From contig NW_023365701.1 of the NCBI RefSeq assembly GCF_000003815.2, positions 33,856 through 79,918 of the forward strand: a stretch of DNA of 46,063 nucleotides, in the 5' to 3' direction. Position 1 is the stretch's first letter, and the number at the start of each line of letters is the position of its first letter. This document shows, one piece after another, positions 9,439-20,569 of the stretch. Made by a program: the position numbers and the translations under genes. The notes beneath the pieces are model-generated. The model searched no databases. It was not told the DNA's origin and saw nothing but the letters and a program-made list of their open reading frames with translations. Source of the DNA: Branchiostoma floridae. Its lineage: Eukaryota; Chordata; Leptocardii; Amphioxiformes; Branchiostomatidae.

Positions 9439-9620
9439 GATTATTACTAGACGTATATTATATGAATGGAAGGACTTTATTGCATTTATAACAGTTACAA
9501 TAATTTGGTCAAGCACATTTCAGTAAAGGAGGATCAGTCTTTAGAACTCGTGCTGATTTGGGCAAGAAAATGTTTCATTTGTTGTCTGTAATTTCAATAA
9601 AAATTGATGGAATAAGAGAA
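9439..9620 (+). terminator. AKR 3' UTR with polyadenylation signal AATAAA
   Basis: A canonical AATAAA lies at 9596-9601, 158 bases after the stop, so cleavage is expected about 10-30 bases later. No other AATAAA occurs between the stop and this one. Confidence 0.75.
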
Positions 9621-9770
9621 TTAAATCAAATGAGAAAGGCTCAGCCTGAATCTTTGTGTACATTTCAGTGCCTCTAAAGTTAAATTAGTCAATCAGGAGA
9701 AACTGAAATCCTTCTAAAAAGTATGAAAATTATGAAAACATGTAATGAAAATGTACAAATCTCTGTGAAC

Positions 9771-10031
9771 CAGTACAATGGTTAAGTGGATAGCTAGAGT
9801 GCCTCTGGTCTGTAGGTCGAGGAGTTCAATCCCCAGTCGAGAAAAATGGTACATGCTGCTTTTTCTACTTAGCACTCAGCATTTAGGAAGATTATGGGAG
9901 TTGAACAAGCAGACCACTGTCAGTTGACTAGTCCAAAAAAAGTTGTGTGGCCCATCACCTTACAGAAACAGAGTTGGACGCTATAGATATACCTGATGCA
10001 CAGTTTGGTGTGGGAAGGACTTAAACTGAAA
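9771..10031 (+). mobile_element. tRNA-derived SINE, second family, plus strand
   Basis: The head has ATGGTTAAGTGGATAG and a B-box-like GAGTTCAATCCC. The body has CATGCTGCTTTTTCTACTTA, GCACTCAGCA and AGATTATGGGAGTTGAA, ending GTGTGGGAAGGACTTAAA. It lies just after the AKR gene. Fragments of the same body occur at 10149, 25387 and weakly at about 6990-7165. Confidence 0.7.
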
Positions 10032-10148
10032 ACTAAAGTCAGTAAAAAGACCATTCATATATTCTACCAATGTCATCACATATAATACAGTACACACATT
10101 TCGCAGCCACATGCAATATTGCACAACATTACTAGCAAATGAAAGTCT

Positions 10149-10353
10149 ACCAATTTCAATCCCGAGCCGAGAAAACTAGTGCATGCTGCTTTCTCAGAAT
10201 TTGGGCATGCAGACTATGGGAGTTGAAGTCACACAGACCACAATTAGTGGACTGGCCCCTTGTTGCAGTGATGGCACAAAAGTTTTGTGAGCCAGGGCTA
10301 CAGAAACGATGATGGGCAATGGCTCATGCACAAAATTTGATGTGGGAAGGACC
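10149..10353 (+). mobile_element. SINE fragment, second family
   Basis: A B-box remnant TTTCAATCCCGAG is followed by CATGCTGCTTTCTCAG, GACTATGGGAGTTGAAGTCA and the tail GATGTGGGAAGGACC. It is directly abutted by the TA-flanked MITE at 10367. Confidence 0.68.
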
Positions 10354-10366
10354 AAAGAAAAAACTA

Positions 10367-10544
10367 CAGTCAAACCTGTATTAGGGACCACCTCTACAGA
10401 GGGGCCACCTGTCCATAGTGGCCACTTTTTGTCGGTCCCTTGGGTATTTTATCTACAAGTTGCCACCATTATACAGAGGCCACCTGTCTATAGTGGCCAC
10501 ATTTGTCCGGTCCTTTGAGTGGCCACTGTAGACAGGTTTGACTG
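10367..10544 (+). mobile_element. 178-bp MITE with CAGTCAAACCTGT ends and TA target sites
   Basis: The ends CAGTCAAACCTGT and ACAGGTTTGACTG are flanked by TA at 10365-10366 and 10545-10546. The interior repeats a unit of the form CAGAGGGGCCACCTGTCC...AGTGGCCAC two to three times. No coding capacity. A Tc1/mariner-pogo type origin is suggested by the TA sites. Confidence 0.85.
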
Positions 10545-10599
10545 TATGTCTAAATGAGGTATTCAGAAGCGGCCAAAACTATGCCATTACAGTTATTTA

Positions 10600-12540
10600 C
10601 AAAACATCAGATTTTTTCTACAAATTTCATCATACAGTACACACATTCTGAAACCACATACAGAAGCCACATACAATTTGCCAGTCTTTTGAAAATTTGA
10701 GGCTTTTGAAAGTCCAAATTCACTAAAGGTTGCTGCAGGCAACAACCAGCTGCAGCAGTAACATTAACATTAGGTAAGAGAAGGAGGGACAAAAACATGA
10801 GCTGTGATGCACGTCTAGTTGATCTGCTGAAAGTCAGACACTCACTTCTTTCTATTTGAAATACAAGCTTTAAGGAAATCCAGAAGTCGTAAATTTTTTT
10901 ACACACTCAAATTTAGCCCAAACAGTTATTATTATAATTATAATGGAAATTTGGAAGGTTCGAGACAAGAAGGAAATTTATAAGTGAACATGGGCTCCGG
11001 AACAAAATCAAAGGGCTAGAAAAACATTATCGAATTCCCTGGTTCAGATGAAACGTCTGAAACTATGGAAAACAAATTTTCACACAGGATGCCTTTTGGA
11101 TTGTGTACTGGTACTGGGTGCCGGTTACAGTAAACATGTTAACAAATCAGCTAGAAGGCCCCACCCTCCCCCATTAAAATGTACTGGGCTAGGCTTACAT
11201 TTTAATTTTCAAAAGGAAAAACTAGTTCAAAAAGTTCCTATTTTCAGACCAAGGATTAAATGATAGTTTACGTTTTTGTGGGGTCTTAGACTGTATATTT
11301 TTAGGAGTCTTAGCTCAGGGGAGTTAACAAATTCAAAATGTTTATTTTGGGCTCAAGAAATGACCAGTTTTATAATTATACCAATTTATTAATATTACAT
11401 GGACTTGAAAGATGAAAAATTAGGTACTGGGCCAGGCTAAATTTTTTTCAAAAGGAGTTACAACTACTTCCAAAAGTTCCTTTTCAAAAGGATAACAACA
11501 GTACTGGTTCTAAAAGTTTTCAGACCAAAGAAGATTAAATTAAAGTCATTTTCTAGGATTGTCGAATGGAAGGGGTAGCCAAGAAGAATACTTAGCTCAG
11601 GGGGAATTTACAAATTTTTTTTTTCAAAATGTTTATTTGGGGATCGCAAAATACAAATTTAGAAATATTAGATAGACTTATAAGATAAGAAGTCTGGTAC
11701 TAGGCCTGGCTTAAATGTTCATTTACAAAAGGAAAACAACTGGTTTGAAAATGATTTTTTTCCTATTTTCCGAGTTTTTTTGAAATTCAAATCATACATG
11801 ATTGTCATCGTTTGCTCTGAACTTCAAGGTGAAACCCACGTTTCGCAAGAGAGGGAGAAAAAAAAATTCTTGGACAATTGAACTGCGACCTGATGTGTGC
11901 TGGTCAACAGTTCCTTGTTGCAAGTCAGTTACTCAATTCCTTCTAGTTCAAATTAAAGATGAAGGAAATCCTCATCAAATTCAGATGTTATTGAATTTGG
12001 AAGGTTCGATACAATTTCTGAAGGTAATCTTTTTCTACAAATTTCATCACATATAGTTTACATATTCTGAAGCCATGTGCAATTTTCAGACTCAGAAACA
12101 CAGTTCACATAGTTACACAGGATGCACTTGAGACCAGTTACAATAAACATGTTAGCAAATCAGCTAGAAGGCCCCCCTCCCCCATCAAAATGTACTGGAC
12201 TAGGCTTACATTTTAATTTTCAAAAGGAAAAAAATGGTTCAAAAATTTCCTTTTTTTCGGAACAAAGATTAATAAATTGAGTTTACGTTTTTGTGGGATC
12301 TTAGACTGTAAGGAGTCTTAGCTCTGGGGAGTTAACAAATTCAAAATGTTTATTTTGGGCTCAAGAAATGACCAATTTCATAATTATACCAATTTATCAA
12401 ATATTATATGAACTTGAAAAATTAAAAAGTAGGTACTGGGCCAGGCTAAATTTTTTTCAAAAGGAAAACAACTGCTTCCAAAAGTTCATTTTCAAAAGGA
12501 TAACAACGTTAACACTAATAACAGTACTGGACAGGTTCGA
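10600..12540 (+). repeat. Diverged local duplications (~300-1000 bp) next to the 62-bp satellite
   Basis: About 11135-11455 matches about 12150-12475 (AACAAATCAGCTAGAAGGCC, AGTTAACAAATTCAAAATGT, TACTGGGCCAGGCTAAATTT), and a poorer copy covers about 11590-11735. Separately, TTCTACAAATTTCATCA near 10616 and 12034, with a weaker version near 10070, marks another repeated piece. No ORF of note. Confidence 0.8.
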
Positions 12541-12544
12541 AAAG

Positions 12545-14455
12545 TTAAATATTATATTACACATATCAATTTGAAAGTCTTCATTTTGTTTTAGAGAAAC
12601 CAAATGCCAAATATTATATTACACATATCAATTTGAAAGTTTTAATTTTGTTTTAGAGAAACCAAATACCAAATGTTATCAATTTGAAAGTCTTCATTTT
12701 GTTTTAGAGAAAACAAATGCCAAATATTATTTTACACATATCAATTTGAAAGTTTTAATTTTGTTTTAGAGAAACCAAATGCCAAATATTATATTACACA
12801 TATCAATTTGAAAGTTTTAATTTTGTTTTAGAGAAACCAAATGCCAAATATTATATTACACATATCAATTTGAAAGTCTTCATTTTGTTTTAGAGAAACC
12901 AAATGCCAAATATTTTATTACACATATCAATTTGAAAGTCTTAATTTTGTTTTAGAGAAACCAAATGCCAAATATTATATTACACATATCAATTTGAAAG
13001 TCTTCATTTTGTTTTAGAGAAACCAAATGCCAAATATTATATTACACATATCAATTTGAAAGTCTTCATTTTGTTTTAGAGAAACCAAATGCCAAATATT
13101 ATATTACACATATCAATTTGAAAGTCTTAATTTTGTTTTAGAGAAACCAAATGCCAAATATTATATTACACATCAATTTGAAAGTTTTAATTTTGTTTTA
13201 GAGAAACCAAAGTCTTAATTTTGTTTTAGAGAAACCAAATGCCAAATATTATATTACACATATCAATTTGAAAGTTTTAATTTTGTTTTAGAGAAACCAA
13301 ATACCAAATATTAACATCAATTTGAAAGTCTTCATTTTTTTTTTAGAAAAAACACAAACCAAATATCAAATATCAATTGAAAGTCTTCATTTTTTTAGAA
13401 ATACCAAATATTATCAATTTGAAAGTCTTCATTTTGTTTTAGAGAAACCAAATGCCAAATATTTTATTACACATATCAATTTGAAAGTCTTAATTTTATT
13501 TTAGAGAAACCAAATGCCAAATATTATATTACACATATCAATTTGAAAGTCATAATTTTGTTTTAGAGAAACCAAATGCCAAATATTATATTACACATAT
13601 CAATTTGAAAGTCTTTCATTTGTTTTAGAGAAACCAAATGCCAAATATTATATTACACATATCAATTTGAAAGTCTTCATTTTGTTTTAGAGAAACCAAA
13701 TGCCAAATATTATATTACACATATCAATTTGAAAGTCTTCATTTTGTTTTAGAGAAACCAAATGCCAAATATTATATTACACATATCAATTTGAAAGTCT
13801 TCATTTTGTTTTAGAGAAACCAAATGCCAAATATTATATTACACATATCAATTTGAAAGTCTTCATTTTGTTTTAGAGAAACCAAATGCCAAATATTATA
13901 TTACACATATCAATTTGAAAGTCTTCATTTTGTTTTAGAGAAACCAAATGCCAAATATTATATTACACATATCAATTTGAAAGTCTTAATTTTGTTTTAG
14001 AGAAACCAAATGCCAAATATTATATTACACATCAATTTGAAAGTTTTAATTTTGTTTTAGAGAAACCAAAGTCTTAATTTTGTTTTAGAGAAAACAAATG
14101 CCAAATATTATATTACACATATCAATTTGAAAGTTTTAATTTTGTTTTATAGAAACCAAATGCCAAATATTATATTACACAATCATATCAATTTGAAAGT
14201 TTTAATTTTGTTTTATAGAAACCAAATGCCAAATATCATATTACACATATCAATTTGAAAGTTTTAATTTTGTTTTAGAGAAACCAAATACCAAATATTA
14301 ACATCAATTTGAAAGTCTTCATTTTTTTTTTAGAAAAAACACAAACCAAATATCAAATATCAATTGAAAGTCTTCATTTTTTTAGAAATACCAAATATTA
14401 TCAATTTGAAAGTCTTCATTTTGTTTTAGAAAAACCAAAAACCAAAAACCAAATA
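12545..14455 (+). repeat. 62-bp satellite array, about 30 units, with higher-order structure
   Basis: The unit begins AAATATTATATTACACATAT, continues CAATTTGAAAGTCTTCATTT and ends TGTTTTAGAGAAACCAAATG plus CC. Two subtypes differ at TCTTCATT and TTTTAATT. A distinctive run of short aberrant units is present twice, at about 13305-13440 and 14292-14427, 987 bp apart. The short ORFs are by-products of the repeats. Confidence 0.95.
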
Positions 14456-14557
14456 CTAAAAAAAAAAAAAAAAGAATTGGGCATAATCGTAGTCGTTTTT
14501 ACATGCAATAGTCTGGTAAGGGTCTCAATCAATACATACGCCAGAGGGAAACTTTTT

Positions 14558-14917
14558 GTCAGCAGGGTTTACAGAGGGGGGGATCATCCGTGCGCGGTCC
14601 GTTCCGATCCAAGTCGTCGCCGTAAGAGCAGCTGGCCCACGTGCTGGACGGTGGACCACCTCGGAACACCACCAGTCGGAAGGCTCCAGGAAGTCCGGGA
14701 ACACGTGCAGGCCTTTGATCTGACGTCCGGGCAGGGTCCGACGGAGAAGGCAGGGCGGTGAAGGTCGTCGTGAACCCTTGTGCAATGACCTTCAACTGGA
14801 GCTCCGCACCAAGCAGCGACCCCGGAACCCACTCCGAGGTCAGACTAAGGTCAGACGCGTGTTCGAGGATAGGACTGTTGGCGTTTCAGGGGAGGCAAGG
14901 AGCGTTAAGACAGACAT
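14558..14917. other. GC-rich block of unknown nature between two AT-rich repeats
   Basis: About 360 bp rich in CG dinucleotides, open for 60-150 codons in several frames on both strands, which is expected from high GC. None of the translations resembles a family I know. It ends at the left arm of an inverted repeat at 14918. Confidence 0.5.
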
Positions 14918-15187
14918 ATTTGGGCGGAGACCTTGCAGTGCATTCATCGCATTCGCACACACATTCGCACACTCATTCGCACACACATTCGCACACTCAT
15001 CCGCACACACATTCGCACACACATCCGCACACACATTTGCGCACACATTCACGTATTCAAAGAACAGATGGAAGAAAATAAATTCAAAATAAAAAACAAA
15101 AAAAGAGGTAAGACAGATGGAATGGGTTAACCTAAACACACCCAAAGGATCTCCATACCTGCACTACAAGGTCGCAGCCGCCCAAAT
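14918..15187. mobile_element. Inverted arms enclosing a CATTCGCACA minisatellite
   Basis: The left arm 14918-14942 (ATTTGGGCGG, ACCTTGCAGTGCA) is the complement of 15160-15187 (TGCACTACAAGGT, CCGCCCAAAT) apart from three extra bases and a few mismatches. Between them lies a ten-base tandem repeat, CACACATTCG and variants, at about 14943-15052, plus about 100 bp of A-rich sequence. Confidence 0.7.
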
Positions 15188-15235
15188 GAGCATATTAAAA
15201 GAGGGAATAAGTTAAGAGGATAAAAATTTAAAAAC

Positions 15236-15330
15236 AACAAATTTACATATTTACAGTATTTACATATATACAGTATTTACAATATTTACAGTATTTACAG
15301 TATTTACAATATTTACACTATACAATATTC
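15236..15330 (+). repeat. ATTTACAGT-type short tandem repeat
   Basis: Repeated TATTTACAGTATTTACAATA-like words of about 9-11 bp. Similar to, but separate from, the longer array at 44750. Confidence 0.85.
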
Positions 15331-15836
15331 AAAAAAATAAAAGGTTAAAAATTTGAAAATAATAAAAATTTAGGTATTTGGAAATTCAACACTTACAGTC
15401 TCCTGTCGGCAGCTCCTGGCAAGCAAACAGTAACAACAATTCCAACACAAAATGTACATTGAATATTTGACTGTCCATCTTTCACAATAAAATTTCAACG
15501 TCCAAAATGTCACATACACTGTTAATCGTTCAGCTTTCCTTTGCAGAGACATGTGGTATAGGAGGTACATTTTCACACACACCCTCAAGGGAACACACCC
15601 CCTAAAGGGATACCCCCTCTTATGAGACATGTATAGTCCCAGTTTGCGAGGGGCAAAGGTCATTTGCTGTGTGCGGGCCTCTTTAACGTATGGCCTCCCT
15701 TTGGTTTGCGGTATACATAGGAGCAATTCTGATGGTCTGAATCACTACTTGGATGCTTGAAAAGTAGGAGTTCAGGGGGAACTGGAGTTTAGGATGCGCA
15801 CAGTTTCTAACCAACAAATCCTGAGGATGGGCTTAA

Positions 15837-16159
15837 AGTTATTAGGGCACAAAGCCGCACAACCCACCGTACGTGCAAATACGTGCTGTCAATCTTTGGC
15901 CAAGTTTGGGGATCCGTAAGTGGTAAGTACAACCTCCGTACAAACTCGTAGGGAATCCGACGGATTTTGGAGCACGCAGACACGCCATAGAACTTTACGT
16001 GCAGGCACAACTTTGTGTGCACCCTGCGAGTGACGTGTGTTGACTTACACCCTCCCTGCTCTTGCAGTCATTCCCCACCTTTATAGAAATACGTGGCGGA
16101 CGTGGCCTCCAAAAAAAACGTACGGACAAGTCGCACGTACGGCGGGTTGTGCCCTTAGC
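15837..16159 (-). mobile_element. Foldback/MITE with TTAA-type ends, copy 2 (inverted)
   Basis: The interior matches copy 1 in opposite orientation, e.g. TCGTAGGGAATCCGACGGAT at about 15942 against its complement near 612. The right end is GGGTTGTGCCCTTAGC, then TTAA at 16160-16163. The left end is altered by a small internal repeat (AGGGCACAAAGCCGCACAAC), and TTAA lies at 15833-15836. Confidence 0.78.
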
Positions 16160-16339
16160 TTAAGCGGGTGCTGTTTCAGAATTTCACCCGACATATTGGA
16201 TGGAAAGTTCAGGAGACAGGTTCAGCGGTCAGAAAGTCATTTTAGATTTGTCTCGGGACAAGCTTGTAGCAGGCAGTTTCAGAATTCCACCAATGAATTC
16301 AAGATGATGAAATAGTCGGATGGGCTTTAGCAGGTATAT

Positions 16340-17200
16340 TAGATAAAGAGCTTTTAGTCTCAAATTGCGACCAATTTTGAACTTATCATTAAATCAAGGG
16401 GCGAGGTTTTTAGTCTCAAAATTCAACCAATTTGGAGCTTAATAATGATTAAATCAAGGGTCGAGGTTTTTAGTCTCAAAAGTCAACCAATTTGGAGCTT
16501 AACAATCGATAAATCAAGGGTCGAGGTTTTTAGTCTCAAAATTCAACAAATTTGGAACTGATTTATTTATTAGATCAAGGGACGGGGCTTTTAGTCTCAA
16601 AATTCAACCAATTTGGAACTTAATAATAATTAAATCAAGGGTCGAGGTTTTTAGTCTCAAAAGTCAACCAATTTGGAACTTAATAATCATTAAATCAAGG
16701 GTCGAGGTTTTTAGTCTCAAAATTCAACCAATTTGGAGCTTAATAATCATTAAATCAAGGGGCAAGGTTTTTAGTCTCAAAATTCAACAAATTTGGAGCT
16801 TTTAATAATAATCATTAAATCAAGGGGCAAGGTTTTTAGTCTCAAAATTCAACAAATCTAGAACTTTGTTAGATCAAGGGACGGGGCTTTTAGTCTCAAA
16901 ATTCAACCAATGTGGAACTATATTATTAGATGAAGGGCTTTTAGTCTCAAAATTCAACCAATTTGGAACTTTATTAGATCAAGGGACGGGGCTTTTACTC
17001 TCAAAATTCAACCAATTTGGAGCTTAATAATCATTAAATCAAGGGTCGAGGTTTTTAGTCTCAAAATTCAACAAATTTGGAACAAGGGACGGGGCTTTTA
17101 GTCTCAAAATTCAAGAAATTTGGAACTTAGATCAAGGGATGGGGTTTTGAAGGGACGGGGCTTATAGCAAGTAGTTTAAAAATTTGACCAATTTAGAACT
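16340..17200 (+). repeat. 60-bp satellite array, about 13-14 units
   Basis: The unit contains AAATCAAGGGTCGAGGTTTT, TAGTCTCAAAATTCAACCAA and TTTGGAGCTTAATAATCATT. Some units are shortened to about 40-50 bp (16900-17160), with GGGACGGGGCTTTTAGTCTC in place of GGGTCGAGG. Confidence 0.95.
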
Positions 17201-17209
17201 TATCAAAGA

Positions 17210-18420
17210 GAGAAAGGGACGAGTCATTTTTCCAAGTCTTACAGTCAATCATAGCACAGATTTAAAACGCCAGTGGGAGTCGAATACTACATTAAACAGA
17301 TTACTTTGTGAGAACTTGTGAATGGACCATGCTCAATTCAAAACAATGGTCCATTTCACTACAAACTTAATCAGGTTCAGGTCTGGACCTGGACCTGATC
17401 CTCTGGACTTGAACCGGACCTGCATTTTCTGTACCGGTACCCAGCCCTAGTTGTTATTAGTTATACCAAGTAGTGATTCAGACCATCATTTTTTTGTCTC
17501 TTTGGTTCGCAGCTGTATGGCGCATGGTTTATATTATGCAAACTCGTTTGCTGTGACTTTTGCATTGTACTTATGCAAATGAGTTGACTGTTGCTGACCT
17601 CAGAGTGCGAAAGGCAAACTCGCAACTTGCTGTGCACCTCTGGTACATGTACAGTGCGGGGATCGTGTTTTACATCATTGTGCTTCGTGGCCACGCAAGT
17701 CACCCCGCGTGATTAGGCGAATGCCCTGTGGTGTTTTGGGTGTTGTCTTGCGTGGCACATGCTGACGACAATCGTGCGTGACAACACGCAAGGTCTAAAA
17801 ATGTGGTACAAGACCTTCCAGTTCAGCCCTTCCTGAACTTTGCCGAGAAAGCGTGCGTCTTGCGTCAGTAGGAAACCGCTTTAGATACTACATTTTATAC
17901 AACGATTGTGCAGCGCAAAAAGATAAAATTTAATAATGCAACAAAGTAACGGCATGTATGTGGCGGCATCCAGTCATTTCATTTCAAGTTCATTTTAATT
18001 TCTGTTTCTTTTCAATTATGCCATTTCATTTTCTCACTCCAGTAAGAGGATGGTTTGGGACCACTTTGTTCACACAGTGCAGCAACTGTAACTGCAGTGT
18101 GAAGTAGAACCAGTCAGTATAGGATTATAGTGACTTTGTTCATCAAGTGATTTGCCTTTTGCCATCCCTGGGAAAATATTCCCTGAGGTTTCAGATGCAA
18201 GTCATGGTAATTTCCATCTGACCTTTGGCCAGTTCTCTTAGGATGCTTAAAATTCACCACATTGGCTTCCCTTGCACAGTATTCTGCTGCTTTCTGTAAG
18301 TGTTGATTGATCTGATCAAGAGGCATTTTCTAAGCTTGCACATTCAATCAGTTTTGTTCTGAAGTACAATGTAACTTAAAGTTAATTTTCTGTTAAGCCT
18401 GAAGACGTGACTTTGGGGCA
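17210..18420. other. Unassigned sequence with a 3'-flank module shared with the 36.9-41.4 kb satellite
   Basis: At 17366-17450 the words AGGTCTGGACCTGGACCTGA, GGACCTGCATTTTCTGTACC and GTACCCAGCCC match 41560-41630 in order. The rest shows no recognisable gene. A 70-codon minus-strand ORF at 18114-18326 has no family resemblance I can name. Confidence 0.6.
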
Positions 18421-18433
18421 TCTTGACATTGGA

Positions 18434-18487
18434 CATAATCATCATCATCATCACCATCATCACAGAAATCATCATCATCATCATCAC
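18434..18487 (+). repeat. (ATC)n microsatellite
   Basis: An ATC/CATCAT run with one short interruption (CACAGAA). Confidence 0.95.
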
Positions 18488-18668
18488 TGATTCTTTACAA
18501 TTAAAGTAGGATTTCCAAACAAAAGAACTTGACCTGTCGAGTCAGCTTACAGATGTACCGTGTGGCCAAGACCGTCATTCTTTATAGGACAGTTTAATCA
18601 ATGCTTCAGATTGCTCAAAAATCACAATTGAAAAAAAGAGCTGTAGGATACTCTTAATATTTCTCTGC

Positions 18669-18897
18669 CAAGACGGTTCTGTAGGAATGCCTGTTTTAGT
18701 TGCGTCACTGACAGACCTTCAGGGGTGGAATTGTGACGAGCTGTCTGGCTGGTCTAGGGGTCAGGCCACTTGCCCGTGTGGCTGCGGGCCAAGGAGGTTC
18801 AAAACCCCCTTGGCCTGGCCTGACTTCCGCTGAAGCCGCCACAATCCCACCCCCAAAGGTCTGTCAGTGACTACGAAAGCAGACATTCCAAGACTTG
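18669..18897. mobile_element. Foldback hairpin element A
   Basis: The left arm GTCACTGACAGACCTTCAGG with GGTGGAATTGTG (about 18703-18736) pairs with CACAATCCCACCCCCAAAGG and TCTGTCAGTGACTAC (about 18840-18873). Pairing extends outward to CAAGACGG...GGAATG / CATTCCAAGACTTG. The loop holds a second hairpin, GCCAAGGAGGTT / CCCCCTTGGC. Confidence 0.8.
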
Positions 18898-18933
18898 TTT
18901 GGATTAGGATGTTTAGATTCATGATTATTTGAT

Positions 18934-19170
18934 AGGTGGTACGACTTTGTGAGAACGCATGTCTACCTAGTCACTGACAGCCCTTCGGGGGTGGCATTGT
19001 GACTGCAGTCTGGCTGGTCCCAGGGTCGGACCCGGGCACAAGGTCTTACTAAGGTGGTCGGTAAAAAGACCACCTTAGTTGGACCCCATCCAGCCAGACT
19101 GCCACATTCCACCCCCAAGAGACTGTCGGTGACTAGGTAGACATGCATTCTCACCAAGCCGTACCACCTA
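18934..19170. mobile_element. Foldback hairpin element B
   Basis: The arms are about 60 bp: AGGTGGTACGACTTTGTGAG...GTCTACCTAGTCACTGACAG on the left and GTCGGTGACTAGGTAGACAT...CTCACCAAGCCGTACCACCT on the right. The loop again pairs AAGGTGGTC with GACCACCTT. The short interval between GACTAG and ATTCTCAC is 10 bp here (19137-19146). Confidence 0.85.
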
Positions 19171-19619
19171 ATTGATCTATTCTGTTCTTTTATGTATGAT
19201 AGTCTGGACCTTACCAATCTGGACCTTACCATTAACTAGATCTTATTAAAGGAATTATTCCTACATTTCAAACGGCAGCAAATCTATCCATTACAATTTT
19301 TTCTATTCATTGTAGTTGTAATAGAAACAAAACACGTAGAAATATCCTTGTGATAAAAAGTTATGAGATTAAGAGCTGTCCTTGGCTTTCAGAATGTATA
19401 TTCATCTTAAATTCACAGACTGAAGACGATTTCAAACTGCAAGAAAGTGGACACTGTAGAAGGCTTTTAAGATTGACTTACAGAAGAGTGTAGTACCTAG
19501 TCTAGTAACATGAAGTGAAGATTTAATTTTCTATAAGGCATATTTCAGGCCATTTCTACTCTTTTACCTGGGATCCAGACTTTTGTGCTTTTTGTACTAC
19601 ATGTATATACTAAGTACTT

Positions 19620-20560
19620 TGTAACGACATGATCAGACTTAGTACTTCCACTGCTTTTTTGCAGAAGTTTCATCATCAGTATCGTTGTTGTTTAAACAAG
19701 ACAGTCCTTCCGTCTGGTAACATTGCACCCTCTGGACTAAGAACTTCAAGCTGGACTAAACTTCAAGCACGGACTCTGGACACTGCAGAGCGATTAGCAC
19801 ATTTTAGATGAATTTGATAGAAAACCTACTACTAGACATAAGTACTCTTCCATGAAAATTAATGATAAAACAGCCTGCAGTTTCATTCTTTTAAGTTAGT
19901 GCATAAATCATTGCACCCTCTAGATATGGACACTAGAACACTTATAGGACACTGGCAGGAGAACAATTGGTACGTTTACAAATCACTAGTAACCATTTTA
20001 CAGAGAATTTAGCTCTCTGAGTATAGAAACTTAATTGTTGAAGTTGCATCATCATTCTTGTCGTTTAGAGAAGAAAGTTCTTTTGTCTGGCAATATATTG
20101 CATTCTCTGCACTTAAAGAAATTAAACTTCAAGCAAGAACATTGGGCACTGTAGGGCATGGAAGCATTTCTAATTGATATAGACCCTAACAGAAAACCTA
20201 CTTCTAAGTAGTACAGCCTGCAATTTCAGGCCCTTTCATACAATTTCAGTCTTCTAGTCTACCAGTAATCATTGTATTCTCTATTATATAGATATATCTG
20301 GACTAAGAACTTAAAAAGAACTCAGTCTGGACACTGTAGAATAATTGATGCATTTCGAAGGACAGAAAACCTAACTTTCAGTCAAGCTACATGAAGCGCA
20401 TTTTCACGCAAATTCTAACTCATTGGACTGAGAGTATTGTGTTCTTTGTGCTATGTTGTCCCATGACAATGTCAGATTAGAACTTCCACAAAAGCGAGAT
20501 GCTTTTTCGTTGAAGTTTCAACATCATCATCCTCATTGTCGTCATTTGAACAGCAAAGTT
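19620..20560 (+). repeat. Three or four diverged direct repeats
   Basis: The segment from about 19660 (GAAGTTTCATCATCAGTATC, TCTGGACTAAGAACTT, GGACACTGCAGAG, AGAAAACCTACTACTAG) recurs near 20039-20210, 20295-20375 and 20510-20545. Identity is only moderate and unit lengths vary. No common ORF. Confidence 0.7.
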
Positions 20561-20569
20561 TGACATATA

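Noticed and set aside
12545-14455. CRISPR array
   Set aside because: Units follow each other without unique spacers and the window is a eukaryotic genome.
14309-14761. 150-codon + strand ORF
   Set aside because: It starts in the 62-bp satellite, crosses an A run and ends in the GC-rich block; the first part recurs at 13322 as a by-product of the array.
18114-18326. 70-codon minus-strand ORF (with AEYCAREANVVNFKHPK) as an exon
   Set aside because: No recognisable domain and no supporting neighbouring exons; the resemblance of CAREAN to the translation near 41948 is too short to mean anything.
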